Below, one piece after another: positions 8,224-16,828 of a DNA stretch of 64,000 bases (position 1 is its first letter; the number at the start of each line of letters is the position of its first letter). The notes under the pieces are model-generated. The model had not been told where the DNA came from. It saw only the letters and a program-made list of their open reading frames with translations, and did not search any database. Origin of the DNA: Verrucomicrobiota bacterium. Lineage in GTDB: Bacteria > Verrucomicrobiota > Verrucomicrobiia > Verrucomicrobiales > DEV007. The stretch lies in contig CAUJIH010000015.1 in assembly GCA_963205275.1 (NCBI GenBank), positions 1 through 64,000 of the forward strand. Direction: 5' to 3'. Position numbers and translations under genes: made by a program.

Positions 8224-9513
8224 TCAGGCCTTCCAATACGATTTGGAGTCTATCCCCGCCTTCTTCAGAGCGTTCCTGGTATCGACTACGATTCCCACGG
8301 AATCGATGAGTAACTGATAGTCAACGTCTCTGTGATCTGTCGCAATAATGGCAAGATCAAACTCGCGTAAATTATCCGCTGTCCACTCGATCGAGCGCTT
8401 CCCTGTCCATTCTTGATGCTCTCGCGTGGGACCAATCTCGGGGATGAAGGGATCGTAGTAGTCGATCTTTGCCCCTTGGGATTGCAGTAAGCCCATCAAA
8501 TCGAAGGAAGGCGACTCGCGCATGTCGTCCACATTCGCTTTGTAAGCGAGTCCCACGATTAAAATACGGCTACCCTTGAGAGATTTGGCGACTCCATTGA
8601 GCGCCTCGGCCACCTTCACGACGACATACCCCGGCATGCCGTTGTTGATCTCGCCCGCCAATTCGATGAAGCGGGTATGCTTACCGAATTCCCGTGCCTT
8701 CCATGTCAGGTAAAAGGGGTCGATGGGGATACAGTGTCCTCCCAGACCCGGCCCAGGGTAGAAGGGCATATACCCGAAAGGTTTGCTAGAGGCGGCTTCG
8801 ATCACATCCCAGACGTCGATACCCATGCGCTCGTAGATTACTTTCAGTTCGTTCACGAGAGCGATATTGACCGAGCGAAAAATGTTCTCTGTGAGCTTGG
8901 CAGCTTCGGCGACGCGACAGGAGCCAACGGGGATAACGGATTCGATAGCGATAGAATAGATTTCGACCGCCTTGTCTCGGCATGCCATGGTCAAACCACC
9001 GACAAGCTTGGGAATCGTTTGTACTGACTTCGCATTCCCCGGATCCTCTCGTTCGGGCGAATAGGCGAGATGAAAATCCTGACCTGCTTTCAAATGAGAG
9101 CCTTTCTCCAGAGCCTCGCGTAGTTCACCGTCGGTTGTGCCGGGATAGGTCGTTGACTCTAGGGTGACAAGCGTCCCCTTCCTCAAATGTGGCGCGAGCG
9201 ATTTTGCTGTCGTGAGTACGAAGGAAAGATCGGGTTCCCGATATTTGGTCAATGGCGTCGGCACACAGATAATAACGGCATCCATTTCGCTCACTACCGA
9301 AAAGTCCACCGTGGCCCGAAAGCGCCCCGTGTCTTTGATGTCGGCGATCTCTTCTGACGGGATGTGCTTGATGTAAGAACGTCCCTGATTGAGCGCATCC
9401 ACTTTGCTCTGATCCACGTCGAGTCCGAAGACATCGGCTCCTCCTCGAACGAACTGCTTAGCGAGAGGGAGACCGACGTAACCCAATCCGACGATAGCGA
9501 TTTTTGTAGACAT
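8224..9513 (-). CDS. wbpA: UDP-N-acetylglucosamine 6-dehydrogenase, WbpA-like
   Basis: The 429-residue nucleotide-sugar dehydrogenase has an N-terminal NAD motif IAIVGLGYVGLPLAKQF, the lysine/asparagine segment AAKLTENIFRSVNIALVNEL and the catalytic cysteine in GPGLGGHCIPIDPFYL. The C-terminal domain has GLAYKANVDDMRESPS. It oxidises C6 of a UDP-hexose to the carboxylate in two NAD-dependent steps. The next genes make UDP-GlcNAc the likely substrate (WbpA function), giving UDP-GlcNAcA. A UDP-ManNAc or UDP-GalNAc dehydrogenase is the alternative. Confidence 0.85.
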   Translation of the reverse strand: MSTKIAIVGLGYVGLPLAKQFVRGGADVFGLDVDQSKVDALNQGRSYIKHIPSEEIADIKDTGRFRATVDFSVVSEMDAVIICVPTPLTKYREPDLSFVLTTAKSLAPHLRKGTLVTLESTTYPGTTDGELREALEKGSHLKAGQDFHLAYSPEREDPGNAKSVQTIPKLVGGLTMACRDKAVEIYSIAIESVIPVGSCRVAEAAKLTENIFRSVNIALVNELKVIYERMGIDVWDVIEAASSKPFGYMPFYPGPGLGGHCIPIDPFYLTWKAREFGKHTRFIELAGEINNGMPGYVVVKVAEALNGVAKSLKGSRILIVGLAYKANVDDMRESPSFDLMGLLQSQGAKIDYYDPFIPEIGPTREHQEWTGKRSIEWTADNLREFDLAIIATDHRDVDYQLLIDSVGIVVDTRNALKKAGIDSKSYWKA

Positions 9514-9558
9514 AGACGATTCCGTAATTTTTTGCCCCTGATGCAGAGATTCTTGTAC

Positions 9559-10662
9559 TCAGGCTCCTACTGCTTCCTTCACAGCGGAGACTACCTGATG
9601 TTGATCTTCCTCCGACAGGTAAGGGCTCATTGGTAAACTGAGGCAACGTGATGAGACGCGCTCGGTGACAGGGAAGTCACCCTCGCCGTAACCAAGAGGT
9701 TGAAAGACGGGTTGGAGGTGCAAGGGGACTGTGTAATAGGAAACCGATGGTATATCGTGCTTTTTCAAGTGCGCACGAATCGCTTCCCTGTCCTCGCAAA
9801 GGATGGTGTACTGAGCGTATACGGAAGTGTTGCCTTCGGCGATATGCGGGAGCTGAATCCCGGGAGCTTCGGCTAGGAGTTTGCTGTAGCGTTCACCAAC
9901 TTGACGGCGCAGCTCCACTTCTTCCGGGAAAATCTCCAACTTGGGCAGGAGGATAGCGGCTTGGATCGTGTCCAAGCGGCCATTGATACCCACGATGGGA
10001 TGAAAATGCTTACGCTGTTGGCCGTGTACGCGAATCCAGCGCATTTTCTCAGCGAGTTCATCGTCTTCGGTGAATAGCGCACCGCCATCTCCGTAGCATC
10101 CGAGGGGCTTGGATGGAAAGAATGAGGTGCTACCGATGTGGGACAGTCCTCCCGACCGACGACCGTGGTGGGTGGCGCCAAAACTCTGAGCCGCGTCCTC
10201 TATCACCGGCAACTGGCCATTGCGCTCGGCAATCTCGTTGATTCGAGTCATGTCCGCCGTCTGCCCAAAGATGCCCACTGGCATGATGGCCTTCGTCCTG
10301 TCGGTAATGGCAGCTTCGAGCTGATCAGGATCCATGTTCCAAGTATCGGGATCGACATCCACGAATACGGGGGTGACCCCTATCAGACTCATGACCTCCG
10401 CCGTCGATATCCAGGTATAGGGTACCGTGATCACTTCGTCCCCAGGCCCTAACCCAAGTGCCATCAAAGCGATGAGAAGAGTGTCGGTGCCCGAGGCTGC
10501 TCCTATGGTGTGCCCCACCCCGACATACTCGCAGAGCGCTTTCTCAAGTTCCGCAATCTCTGGTCCCATGATGTAGCCTCCGTGGGCCAATACATCCTGA
10601 ATACGACGGTCGATTTCGGGTTTGATGCGTTGCTGTTGGGTTTTGAGGTCGATAAAATCCAT
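9559..10662 (-). CDS. wbpE: WbpE-like UDP-sugar 3-aminotransferase (DegT family)
   Basis: The 367-residue PLP enzyme has AASGTDTLLIALMALG near residue 55, PVIEDAAQSFGATHHG near 153 and the Schiff-base lysine K185 in STSFFPSKPLGCYGDGG. The SFFPSKPLGC form and the N-terminal MDFIDLKTQQ are typical of WbpE/WlbC enzymes that aminate the 3-keto product of WbpB with glutamate. A close paralogue lies at 13376-14464, about two thirds identical by eye. It is preceded by the WbpD-like gene with a 73-base gap and followed by the WbpA-like gene 45 bases on. Confidence 0.88.
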   Translation of the reverse strand: MDFIDLKTQQQRIKPEIDRRIQDVLAHGGYIMGPEIAELEKALCEYVGVGHTIGAASGTDTLLIALMALGLGPGDEVITVPYTWISTAEVMSLIGVTPVFVDVDPDTWNMDPDQLEAAITDRTKAIMPVGIFGQTADMTRINEIAERNGQLPVIEDAAQSFGATHHGRRSGGLSHIGSTSFFPSKPLGCYGDGGALFTEDDELAEKMRWIRVHGQQRKHFHPIVGINGRLDTIQAAILLPKLEIFPEEVELRRQVGERYSKLLAEAPGIQLPHIAEGNTSVYAQYTILCEDREAIRAHLKKHDIPSVSYYTVPLHLQPVFQPLGYGEGDFPVTERVSSRCLSLPMSPYLSEEDQHQVVSAVKEAVGA

Positions 10663-10735
10663 AGAGAAGGAACTAAATAGGGGATAGAAAAGGATTGAAA
10701 AGAGAAGATATCAAAAGACGGAGGGCAGAGCGGAA

Positions 10736-11389
10736 TCAAACTTGCTCCTTCCATTGATCATAAGAGACCGTTCCCACGGAAAGCTCCGCAGGCAAGGGAG
10801 CGTCCTCTGGTAAATCTAGGCAGTGTACCTTGTCGGACTCAAGACGATAGCGATAGCCCGACTCGGGGCACACGGCTAGGCCTGCGTCGTCGAATTTCAA
10901 AATGTGTCCATGTCGACTCATCCACCCTTTGCAGCGCCCTGGCACTCCGACAACAAAGCCGTAGTCGGGGATGTCTTGGCAAACTACAGCGCCCGCAGCG
11001 ACGAAGGCATAGCGTCCCAAAGTGATACCGCATACGAGCGTGGCATTCGCACCAACTGTCGCCCCCCGACGTATGCGAGTCGTCTCGTAGAGTCCTCGCC
11101 TGATAATCTGTGACCTCGGATTTGTAACATTGGTGAGAACACATGAAGGTCCCAGAAAGACATCGTCCTCAATTTCCGTACCCGTGTAGATGGCGACACT
11201 ATTCTGAACTTTCACATTGTTTCCGATCACCACACCTGACGCAACCATTGTATTTTGGCCGAAAGAGCAATTTTGCCCGATGTGAGCTCCAGAACAAATA
11301 TGGGCAAAGTGCCAAATGTGCGTTCCTGCCCCGATGATGGCTCCTTCGTCGATCACCGCCGTTTTATGATGGAAATAGTCACTCTCCAT
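10736..11389 (-). CDS. wbpD: WbpD-like UDP-sugar N-acetyltransferase (left-handed beta-helix)
   Basis: The 217-residue protein consists mostly of hexapeptide repeats (for example AIIGAGTHIWHFAHICSGA and VVIGNNVKVQNSVAIYTGT), forming a left-handed beta-helix, followed by AFVAAGAVVCQDIPDYGFVVG and a short C-terminal cap. THIWHFAHI is a hallmark of WbpD/WlbB, which acetylate the 3-amino group using acetyl-CoA to yield UDP-GlcNAc(3NAc)A. It is the first gene of the wbpD-wbpE-wbpA-wbpB run; about 180 bases without a gene separate it from the upstream membrane-protein gene, so a promoter could lie there. The C-terminal CPESGYRYRLE region is an extra metal-ribbon-like stretch. Confidence 0.88.
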   Translation of the reverse strand: MESDYFHHKTAVIDEGAIIGAGTHIWHFAHICSGAHIGQNCSFGQNTMVASGVVIGNNVKVQNSVAIYTGTEIEDDVFLGPSCVLTNVTNPRSQIIRRGLYETTRIRRGATVGANATLVCGITLGRYAFVAAGAVVCQDIPDYGFVVGVPGRCKGWMSRHGHILKFDDAGLAVCPESGYRYRLESDKVHCLDLPEDAPLPAELSVGTVSYDQWKEQV

Positions 11390-11572
11390 AATGCTCTAAA
11401 AATTGGGAAGAAGACGGATCAGCAATCTAGTTTGCTAGTGCGGATCTCTGATTGAAATTCACTTTTAAACTGCGGAAGGACGCCTTTAAAGACTGCGACA
11501 TTTGCTGTTGAGGCACTTCGACTCGGTGATCGCACTAATTCTCTGATTTTCAGGAATCTAGAAAGCCTTGCT

Positions 11573-12661
11573 TTATGCGATAATATCTGCCTGCTTCTCA
11601 CTTTTTCCTCTCTGTTTCGAAAGGCTCGTATAATCGGGGAGCTTCCCTAATAACTGATTATGCATACCGATAACGACTGCTCGGTTCTCCATAATTGCGC
11701 TCCATCGCGTCAAGACATTCCTTCCTTGGCTAGCGCTCAGTCTTGTCGCATAGACGATTACCAGTATACCAATGGCTCCAAGGTGAGAGAAATATCCTTC
11801 AACAGCCAATGCGAATAGAATCCCAAGCAGCAATGCTGACACGAGTCCGACCAAGGCGTTGAGTTTCCCCGTTCTTCGTTTCTTCCACTTTGCCACTTGA
11901 ACCTGAAGCTCATCCAGTGTGTTATGCTCATATTCCCACTTGAGGGATTCGTGGTCTCCATCGGGCTCCGTGAATCGTCGACTAATTTCATTCAGATCTT
12001 GCCGCGCCTTGCGCACCTTCCCTACCGATTCCGTGAACGGCTTTCGAACCCGGTGTCGCACGATTAACAATAAGATAAGCCCGAAGAGGATGAGAACACC
12101 TCCGATTAAGGGTGCCATGATGAGCAATACGGTCGCCAAAGTTGCGACGAGAAGAACGGCAGAGCCGAGTAGCACCATATTTACGAGAGCTTGTGAGGCA
12201 TCCTTTACAAACTCTCCTTCACGTTCGAGAAGTTGCGCTCGGAATACCTCGCGCACCTCTTCCGAACAATCTTGAAGCGGACGCAACTGGCCAATCATCA
12301 ACCGTCGAGCAAGTCGAGTCGCGAGCGCCTTTGTAGATTCTTCCACTCTTGATCCGACCCACTGCACTGCCGCAGCAAGACTGAATGCCGCAAAAAGTGC
12401 CAGGCCACCCATAATCGCATATTTCGTCGACACGTTCCCATGAATGGCCTTCATTACGACTTTCATCGTGAGCATGAATGATCCCATCGTCGCGAATTGC
12501 TGAATCAGCGGAAGAGTCAATCCGCAGACGGCCAGCCATCGCTCGCGAGGGGCGAGGAAATTCCACAGAGTGGGAAGAAATCGAAGCCAGGACGCTGATG
12601 GGAGTAATGGGTTCATTGAAGAGAGCAAGTGAGAATAGCACTTTGCCAAACGAACTGACAT
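11573..12661 (-). CDS. polytopic membrane protein resembling an ABC exporter transmembrane domain
   Basis: The product of about 362 residues has roughly five to six hydrophobic segments: near residues 45-65, 80-100, 160-200 (two), and 270-315 (two). Long charged helices lie between them, for example a stretch around residues 205-265 rich in K, R and E. This layout looks like the transmembrane half of a type IV ABC exporter, but no Walker A, signature or Walker B motif is present. The ATG at 12661 is preceded by AGGTGA at good spacing; a GTG at 12670 falls inside that site. It starts 17 bases after the GbsR-like regulator gene, so the two form an operon. Function unknown. Confidence 0.6.
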   Translation of the reverse strand: MSVRLAKCYSHLLSSMNPLLPSASWLRFLPTLWNFLAPRERWLAVCGLTLPLIQQFATMGSFMLTMKVVMKAIHGNVSTKYAIMGGLALFAAFSLAAAVQWVGSRVEESTKALATRLARRLMIGQLRPLQDCSEEVREVFRAQLLEREGEFVKDASQALVNMVLLGSAVLLVATLATVLLIMAPLIGGVLILFGLILLLIVRHRVRKPFTESVGKVRKARQDLNEISRRFTEPDGDHESLKWEYEHNTLDELQVQVAKWKKRRTGKLNALVGLVSALLLGILFALAVEGYFSHLGAIGILVIVYATRLSASQGRNVLTRWSAIMENRAVVIGMHNQLLGKLPDYTSLSKQRGKSEKQADIIA

Positions 12662-12678
12662 CGGAGTCACCTAGCGCC

Positions 12679-13281
12679 CTACGGGAGTAGCCATCGTGCG
12701 ATCAGAGGAAGCACACTTTTCCCACGTCGCTGCCACTTCTGGAGTGCCTCGACACGGGAGAGGAGGGCGAGGGCTTCTTCGGAGTCTCCCGTCTCTTTCT
12801 GATCGGCTCGCGCTAGTTCAAGGATTCGCTCCAGTCGATCTTCACTGTGCTCTAATCGCGGACGAAGCTGGTGATCGAAGAAATGACGCACGATACGCGA
12901 CACATTGAGATCGGCTCGATACTGCTCCCGACGCCCGTCGAGTTCGGCGCTCAAAGTCACCGCGCCGAGTCGCCTGAGGAGCGCTAGCCCTTGACTGGCA
13001 CTTCCCTTACTAATTCCCAACTTACTGACGATCTCAGACATGGTGAGCGGCGCAGGAGAAGCGAAGAGTAGCCCGTAAATTTGTCCGATGGATTTCGGGA
13101 GTCCGAAAATTTGGACGAAGGAAATGAAATACTGAATCATCTCGCCTTCCAATTCAGCTCTCGTCGATTCGAACTGCGGAAACACTTCAAGCACGCTACC
13201 GCCCTTGGTTCCGCCATCGCATTTCTCAAGAATGGCTTCACTGGAAGTATTTACAGGGCTTGTACAGATCTCCGCCGCCAT
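12679..13281 (-). CDS. GbsR/MarR-family transcriptional regulator
   Basis: The 200-residue protein has a winged helix near residues 75-125, with the recognition region TMSEIVSKLGISKGSASQGL followed by LLRRLGAVTL, and a helical C-terminal part. LSKPIGQIYGLL-type residues just before the helix-turn-helix (here LPKSIGQIYGLLF) are typical of GbsR regulators, several of which control osmoprotectant genes or sense small molecules. It is followed after 17 bases by the membrane protein gene. A 10-base perfect inverted repeat 40 bases upstream of its start is a candidate autoregulatory operator. The location inside a polysaccharide cluster suggests local control of surface-sugar synthesis. Confidence 0.8.
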   Translation of the reverse strand: MAAEICTSPVNTSSEAILEKCDGGTKGGSVLEVFPQFESTRAELEGEMIQYFISFVQIFGLPKSIGQIYGLLFASPAPLTMSEIVSKLGISKGSASQGLALLRRLGAVTLSAELDGRREQYRADLNVSRIVRHFFDHQLRPRLEHSEDRLERILELARADQKETGDSEEALALLSRVEALQKWQRRGKSVLPLIARWLLP

Positions 13282-13320
13282 TGCGTAGGTGAAGATGTGT
13301 CGCTATGTACGCCAAATTTT

Positions 13321-13348
13321 CGAGAGTTCAATTAAAAATGAACTCTCG
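13321..13348. promoter_or_regulatory. inverted repeat, candidate operator of the GbsR-like regulator
   Basis: CGAGAGTTCA and TGAACTCTCG form a perfect 10-base inverted repeat with an A-rich 8-base centre, 40 to 67 bases upstream of the regulator start. On the minus strand TTGAAC inside the repeat is followed after 16 bases by TACATA, a weak promoter that the repeat would overlap. A terminator for the upstream aminotransferase gene is less likely because the base run after the stem on the minus strand is AAAATTT, not a T-tract. Confidence 0.55.
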
Positions 13349-13375
13349 ATTGACTGATATTCAAAGTCGGCTTGG

Positions 13376-14464
13376 CTACTGAAGAATCACCTCCGCAATG
13401 CGGTCTTGGGCCTCGGAGGTGAGGTAGGCGCTCATGGGCAGACTGAGGCCAGCGGCGGCGGTTCGCTCGGTAATCGGAAAGTCGCCAAGATGGTATCCAC
13501 TTCCCGAAAAAACAGGCTGAAGATGGAGAGGGACGGAATAGTAAGCGACGGAGGGGATTCCGGCAGCATTCAGTCGTGCCTGGAGAGCGTCACGCTCTGA
13601 AGAGAGGACTGTGTATTGGGCATAGACAGAAGTATTTCCCTCGGCGACGACGGGCAAGGTCAGGACGCTGTCGGCAAGTCGCTTGGCGTATCCATCGGCG
13701 ACGGACTGGCGAAGGGCGATCTCTTCTTCGAAGATTTCCATTTTCGCCAAGAGTATAGCAGCCTGAATGGTGTCGAGGCGGCCGTTGATCCCGACGATAG
13801 GATGATGATATTTCCGCTCTTGCCCATGAAGACGAATCCAGCGCATCCGTTCGGCGAGTTCGTCGTCGTCGGTGAACAGGGCACCGCCTTCACCATAGCA
13901 GCCGAGGGGCTTCGAGGGGAAAAAAGAGGTGCTGCCAATCAGCGAGAGCGCTCCGGATCGCCGGCCATGATGAGTTGCCCCGAAGCTCTGAGCAGCGTCT
14001 TCGATGACGGGAATCCCTCCGGCGTCTTTTGCGATGCGGTTGATCGCCGTCAAATCGGCGGGTTGCCCGTAAATGGATACGGGGATAATGGCTTTTGTGC
14101 GCTCGTTGATCGCTCCGGCGAGATGATCGGGATCGATATTCCAAGTGTCGGGCTGAATTTCAACGAAAACGGGCTTTGCACCGAGCAGAGCGATCATTTC
14201 GGCGGGTGAAATCCAAGTGTAGGGTGTCGTAATCACCTCATCACCCGGTCCAATGCCCAGTGCCATGAGGGCGATCAGGAGAGTATCCGTGCCGGAGGCG
14301 GCGGTGATCGCGTGTCGAACTCCCAGAAAGTCCTGAAGACGTTCTTCCAACTCGAAGACTTCGGGCCCAAGAATGTATTGACCATGATCCAGCACGGCAC
14401 TAATCCGGCGATCGATGTCCTGCCGAATCCGAGCCTGCTGACTTTTTAAATCAATGAAGTCCAT
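13376..14464 (-). CDS. second WbpE-like DegT aminotransferase
   Basis: The 362-residue product aligns end to end with the aminotransferase at 9559-10662: MDFIDLKSQQ start, AASGTDTLLIALMALG, PVIEDAAQSFGATHHGRRSG, and lysine K185 in STSFFPSKPLGCYGEGG. By eye about two thirds of positions are identical. It therefore should catalyse the same kind of UDP-3-ketosugar 3-amination with PLP. I chose the ATG at 14464 because it matches the paralogue start; a GTG at 14485 would add seven residues. It lies upstream of the GbsR-like regulator. The differences are scattered and all key residues are kept, so it is a diverged active copy rather than a pseudogene. Confidence 0.87.
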   Translation of the reverse strand: MDFIDLKSQQARIRQDIDRRISAVLDHGQYILGPEVFELEERLQDFLGVRHAITAASGTDTLLIALMALGIGPGDEVITTPYTWISPAEMIALLGAKPVFVEIQPDTWNIDPDHLAGAINERTKAIIPVSIYGQPADLTAINRIAKDAGGIPVIEDAAQSFGATHHGRRSGALSLIGSTSFFPSKPLGCYGEGGALFTDDDELAERMRWIRLHGQERKYHHPIVGINGRLDTIQAAILLAKMEIFEEEIALRQSVADGYAKRLADSVLTLPVVAEGNTSVYAQYTVLSSERDALQARLNAAGIPSVAYYSVPLHLQPVFSGSGYHLGDFPITERTAAAGLSLPMSAYLTSEAQDRIAEVILQ

Positions 14465-14646
14465 ACCGAAATCAAGAATGGGCACTGCGATCCTATGATC
14501 TCCGTGCCTCGGGGCAGTCTACGCAGGCTTGTGTCCTGTTCCAGTGAATTGTTTGACAAGACGGGAAGGGTCGGTGAGGCGGAGGACAGGAGGGCGCGAC
14601 TCGATGAGAGGCACGACTCACGGACAGGAATGTTGGCGCGATGCCC

Positions 14647-15438
14647 TTACTCTTTCTTCTTCCCACGAAAGAGTCCTTTCCATCCAGAGGTCCGTTTCTC
14701 CGATGTGGGATTCTCGAAGGGCTTGGGGGCCTCCGAGGCGGCAGCGGCATCGTCTCGCGTGATGACGAGTTTCAGATCGTCTGGAATGTTGGCTACATAA
14801 TCCCAAGAACGAAGCGGCATCTTCTCTCCACGGGCACCGTACTGCTGCACTCTCCGTCGAATGAGCGTTCCCTTCGCATCAAAAATTTGCTCCTCCGAAA
14901 ATCTACCGATCTGGTCATAAATAAGGGTTCCACGATACTTTAGCTGCTCACGCCCATCATAGATCAATGATTCTGCTGGTCGTCCGTTTGGGTCGAGCGA
15001 AACCATGCGGCGTTGTAATTTCACGCCGTTCTTACTCTTCGTAATTTGCTCGAGCGTATTGGACTTCACGTCCTGTTTTGACTCCGTGTACGACCCGTCG
15101 CCGTGGTGGATGGCTCGCCCCCATACGTCGATGTTTTTCCCCTGCATCCGGGTCAGTTGCACCTTGTTTTCCTTGAGGGCTTCCTTCGTGGCTTCGGGAA
15201 GAATGACGTCTCCACCACTCATGTTCACTCCAGGGGTTCCACCCCCGATAGAATCGGGCGCTATCCCGCCATTATTCATGGCTGCCTGATTCTCTGCAGC
15301 ATTTACAGCCTGCTGGTTGACTCCAGTTCGGCCCGAAGAATTTTTTGAATGAAATTGGGCGATCACTGAGCCGGATGACGCAAGAATCGATACGACGATT
15401 TGCGCTGTGAGAATCATCCGCAGACGCGCTTTACCCAT
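14647..15438 (-). CDS. secreted protein of unknown function
   Basis: The product of about 263 residues starts with a basic stretch and a hydrophobic segment (MILTAQIVVSILASSGSVIA), a likely signal peptide. A low-complexity N/G/A-rich stretch follows, then a domain with regularly spaced strand-like segments (GTLIYDQIGRFSEEQIFDAK) that resemble YD-type or MORN-like sheet repeats. The C-terminus is very basic (GWKGLFRGKKKE). I do not recognise the family. The ATG at 15438 is preferred over one six codons upstream because it begins directly at the signal peptide. It is divergent from the adenylate-kinase-like gene, with about 150 bases between the two starts. Confidence 0.6.
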   Translation of the reverse strand: MGKARLRMILTAQIVVSILASSGSVIAQFHSKNSSGRTGVNQQAVNAAENQAAMNNGGIAPDSIGGGTPGVNMSGGDVILPEATKEALKENKVQLTRMQGKNIDVWGRAIHHGDGSYTESKQDVKSNTLEQITKSKNGVKLQRRMVSLDPNGRPAESLIYDGREQLKYRGTLIYDQIGRFSEEQIFDAKGTLIRRRVQQYGARGEKMPLRSWDYVANIPDDLKLVITRDDAAAASEAPKPFENPTSEKRTSGWKGLFRGKKKE

Positions 15439-15592
15439 GCCCGATATTTCCATCAATTTCCTGACTGCTGTCCTACCTTATTCCGAATCGTGTGGGGTCG
15501 CAAGCCATTCGTGGCCCCGGAACCCTTTCGCTTTCTGCTCCAGTCTTCAGGTTTGGGCTTGCAGGATTCTTAAAAGAGTGGATGGCAATGGC

Positions 15593-16804
15593 ATGAGCGA
15601 GCAAAATGAAGAATCCAAAACTTCACCCGATCTTTCGGGGGTAGATATCAAGGACGCAGCGGTGATCTTTTCCGCTGTCTGGAAGGATTTGGTCGATGCG
15701 TGTGGCGAGGAATCTCTGCGTTTTCCTAAGGAGATCATCCTGCTAGGTGGTGCACCAGGGTCGGGAAAGGGGACGAATACGGAGTTCATCATGAAGGCGA
15801 GGGGCTTTACCTGCCCACCTATCGTGGTTAGCTCACTTCTGAATAGCCCGGAGGCTCAGACACTCAAAGACAAGGGAATGCTGGTGGGCGACAGGGAAGT
15901 GATGGGAATCCTGCTGCGCAAGATGCTGGAGCCGGAGTTCCGCGACGGAGCTGTGCTGGATGGCTTTCCCCGCACAGAGGTGCAGGTCGATTGCATGAAG
16001 CGCTTGGTGAAAGAGATCAGTGCGCTCAATCGCAAGTTCGCTGAGACTCCGCTGGCCGAGTATTTTCGCCGTCCGACGATCCATGTGATGGTGCTGTTCG
16101 TCGATGAAAAGACGAGCGTCGAGCGCCAACTTCATCGCGGGAGAGAGATCGCTCGTCATAATGAAGAAGTAGCTCTGACCGGAATTGGTGAGATGCAGGA
16201 ACTGCGCCCGACCGATTTAGATGTCGAGGCGGCAAAGCACCGCTATCGAGTATTCAAGGATAGCACCTGGGATGCTCTCCAATCACTGCGAGAAGTGTTT
16301 TTCTATCATCTAGTGAATGCGCAGGGCAGTGTCGCAGAGGTGGAGCAGAATATTCTGCGAGAACTGAACTATCAGAGTTCACTGGAGCTGGAGCCGACCA
16401 CCTTTGAGATGATTCGCGAAATTCCTCTGGCGAGCGAGATCGTAGTTCATGCACGGCAGGAACTGGTTCGTCGCTTGGATGGCTATGCGCGGGAGCACCG
16501 AGATCTGTTTCAGAGTGTGGTGAATCTGATCCAGGTCAAGTTCATGCCCATCATTACGCGCCACGCGATCTCGGGCCGAGCAGTGGTGAATAATGAGGAT
16601 CCGGTGCTGTCTGATCCTCTGGCACTGACGATGCTGATCGATATTTTCTCAGACCGAGGATTCCACGCGGTGGTGGACAAACAACTGTCAAAGATCCCGG
16701 AAAGAGTCAATGCCCTCACAGGGGAAATCGAATTTCGTCCGAATACGACGTATCGGATACGAATTTACTTCGAAGGATCAGAGATCAGGCAGAGGGGCAA
16801 GTAA
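15593..16804 (+). CDS. adenylate-kinase-like nucleoside monophosphate kinase with long C-terminal extension
   Basis: The 403-residue protein has a P-loop GGAPGSGKGT near residue 52, then the NMP-binding DREVMGILLRKML and GAVLDGFPRTEVQVDCM, as in adenylate kinases, and an LID-like region with RQLHRGREIARHN. Normal adenylate kinases have about 190-220 residues; here about 40 residues precede the P-loop and a further 150 or more follow the kinase core. The tail contains HARQELVRRLDGYAREHRDLF and PRPN-like final strands (RPNTTYRIRIYFEGSE). The frame stays open 62 codons upstream, but that part is low in coding character and the ATG at 15593 starts a charged N-terminus. ADP formation from a nucleoside monophosphate is the likely reaction. 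Confidence 0.7.
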   Translation: MSEQNEESKTSPDLSGVDIKDAAVIFSAVWKDLVDACGEESLRFPKEIILLGGAPGSGKGTNTEFIMKARGFTCPPIVVSSLLNSPEAQTLKDKGMLVGDREVMGILLRKMLEPEFRDGAVLDGFPRTEVQVDCMKRLVKEISALNRKFAETPLAEYFRRPTIHVMVLFVDEKTSVERQLHRGREIARHNEEVALTGIGEMQELRPTDLDVEAAKHRYRVFKDSTWDALQSLREVFFYHLVNAQGSVAEVEQNILRELNYQSSLELEPTTFEMIREIPLASEIVVHARQELVRRLDGYAREHRDLFQSVVNLIQVKFMPIITRHAISGRAVVNNEDPVLSDPLALTMLIDIFSDRGFHAVVDKQLSKIPERVNALTGEIEFRPNTTYRIRIYFEGSEIRQRGK

Positions 16805-16828
16805 AACCTGCCCCATACCGATCACTGC

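Noticed and set aside
11419-11601. Sixty-codon open frame in the gap upstream of the WbpD-like gene
   Set aside because: It starts inside the end of the membrane-protein gene, has biased basic/serine composition and no ribosome site; more likely leader sequence.
9559-14464. The two WbpE-like genes as flanks of a composite transposon
   Set aside because: They are only about two thirds identical with scattered differences, both minus strand, and no transposase or terminal repeats were found between them.
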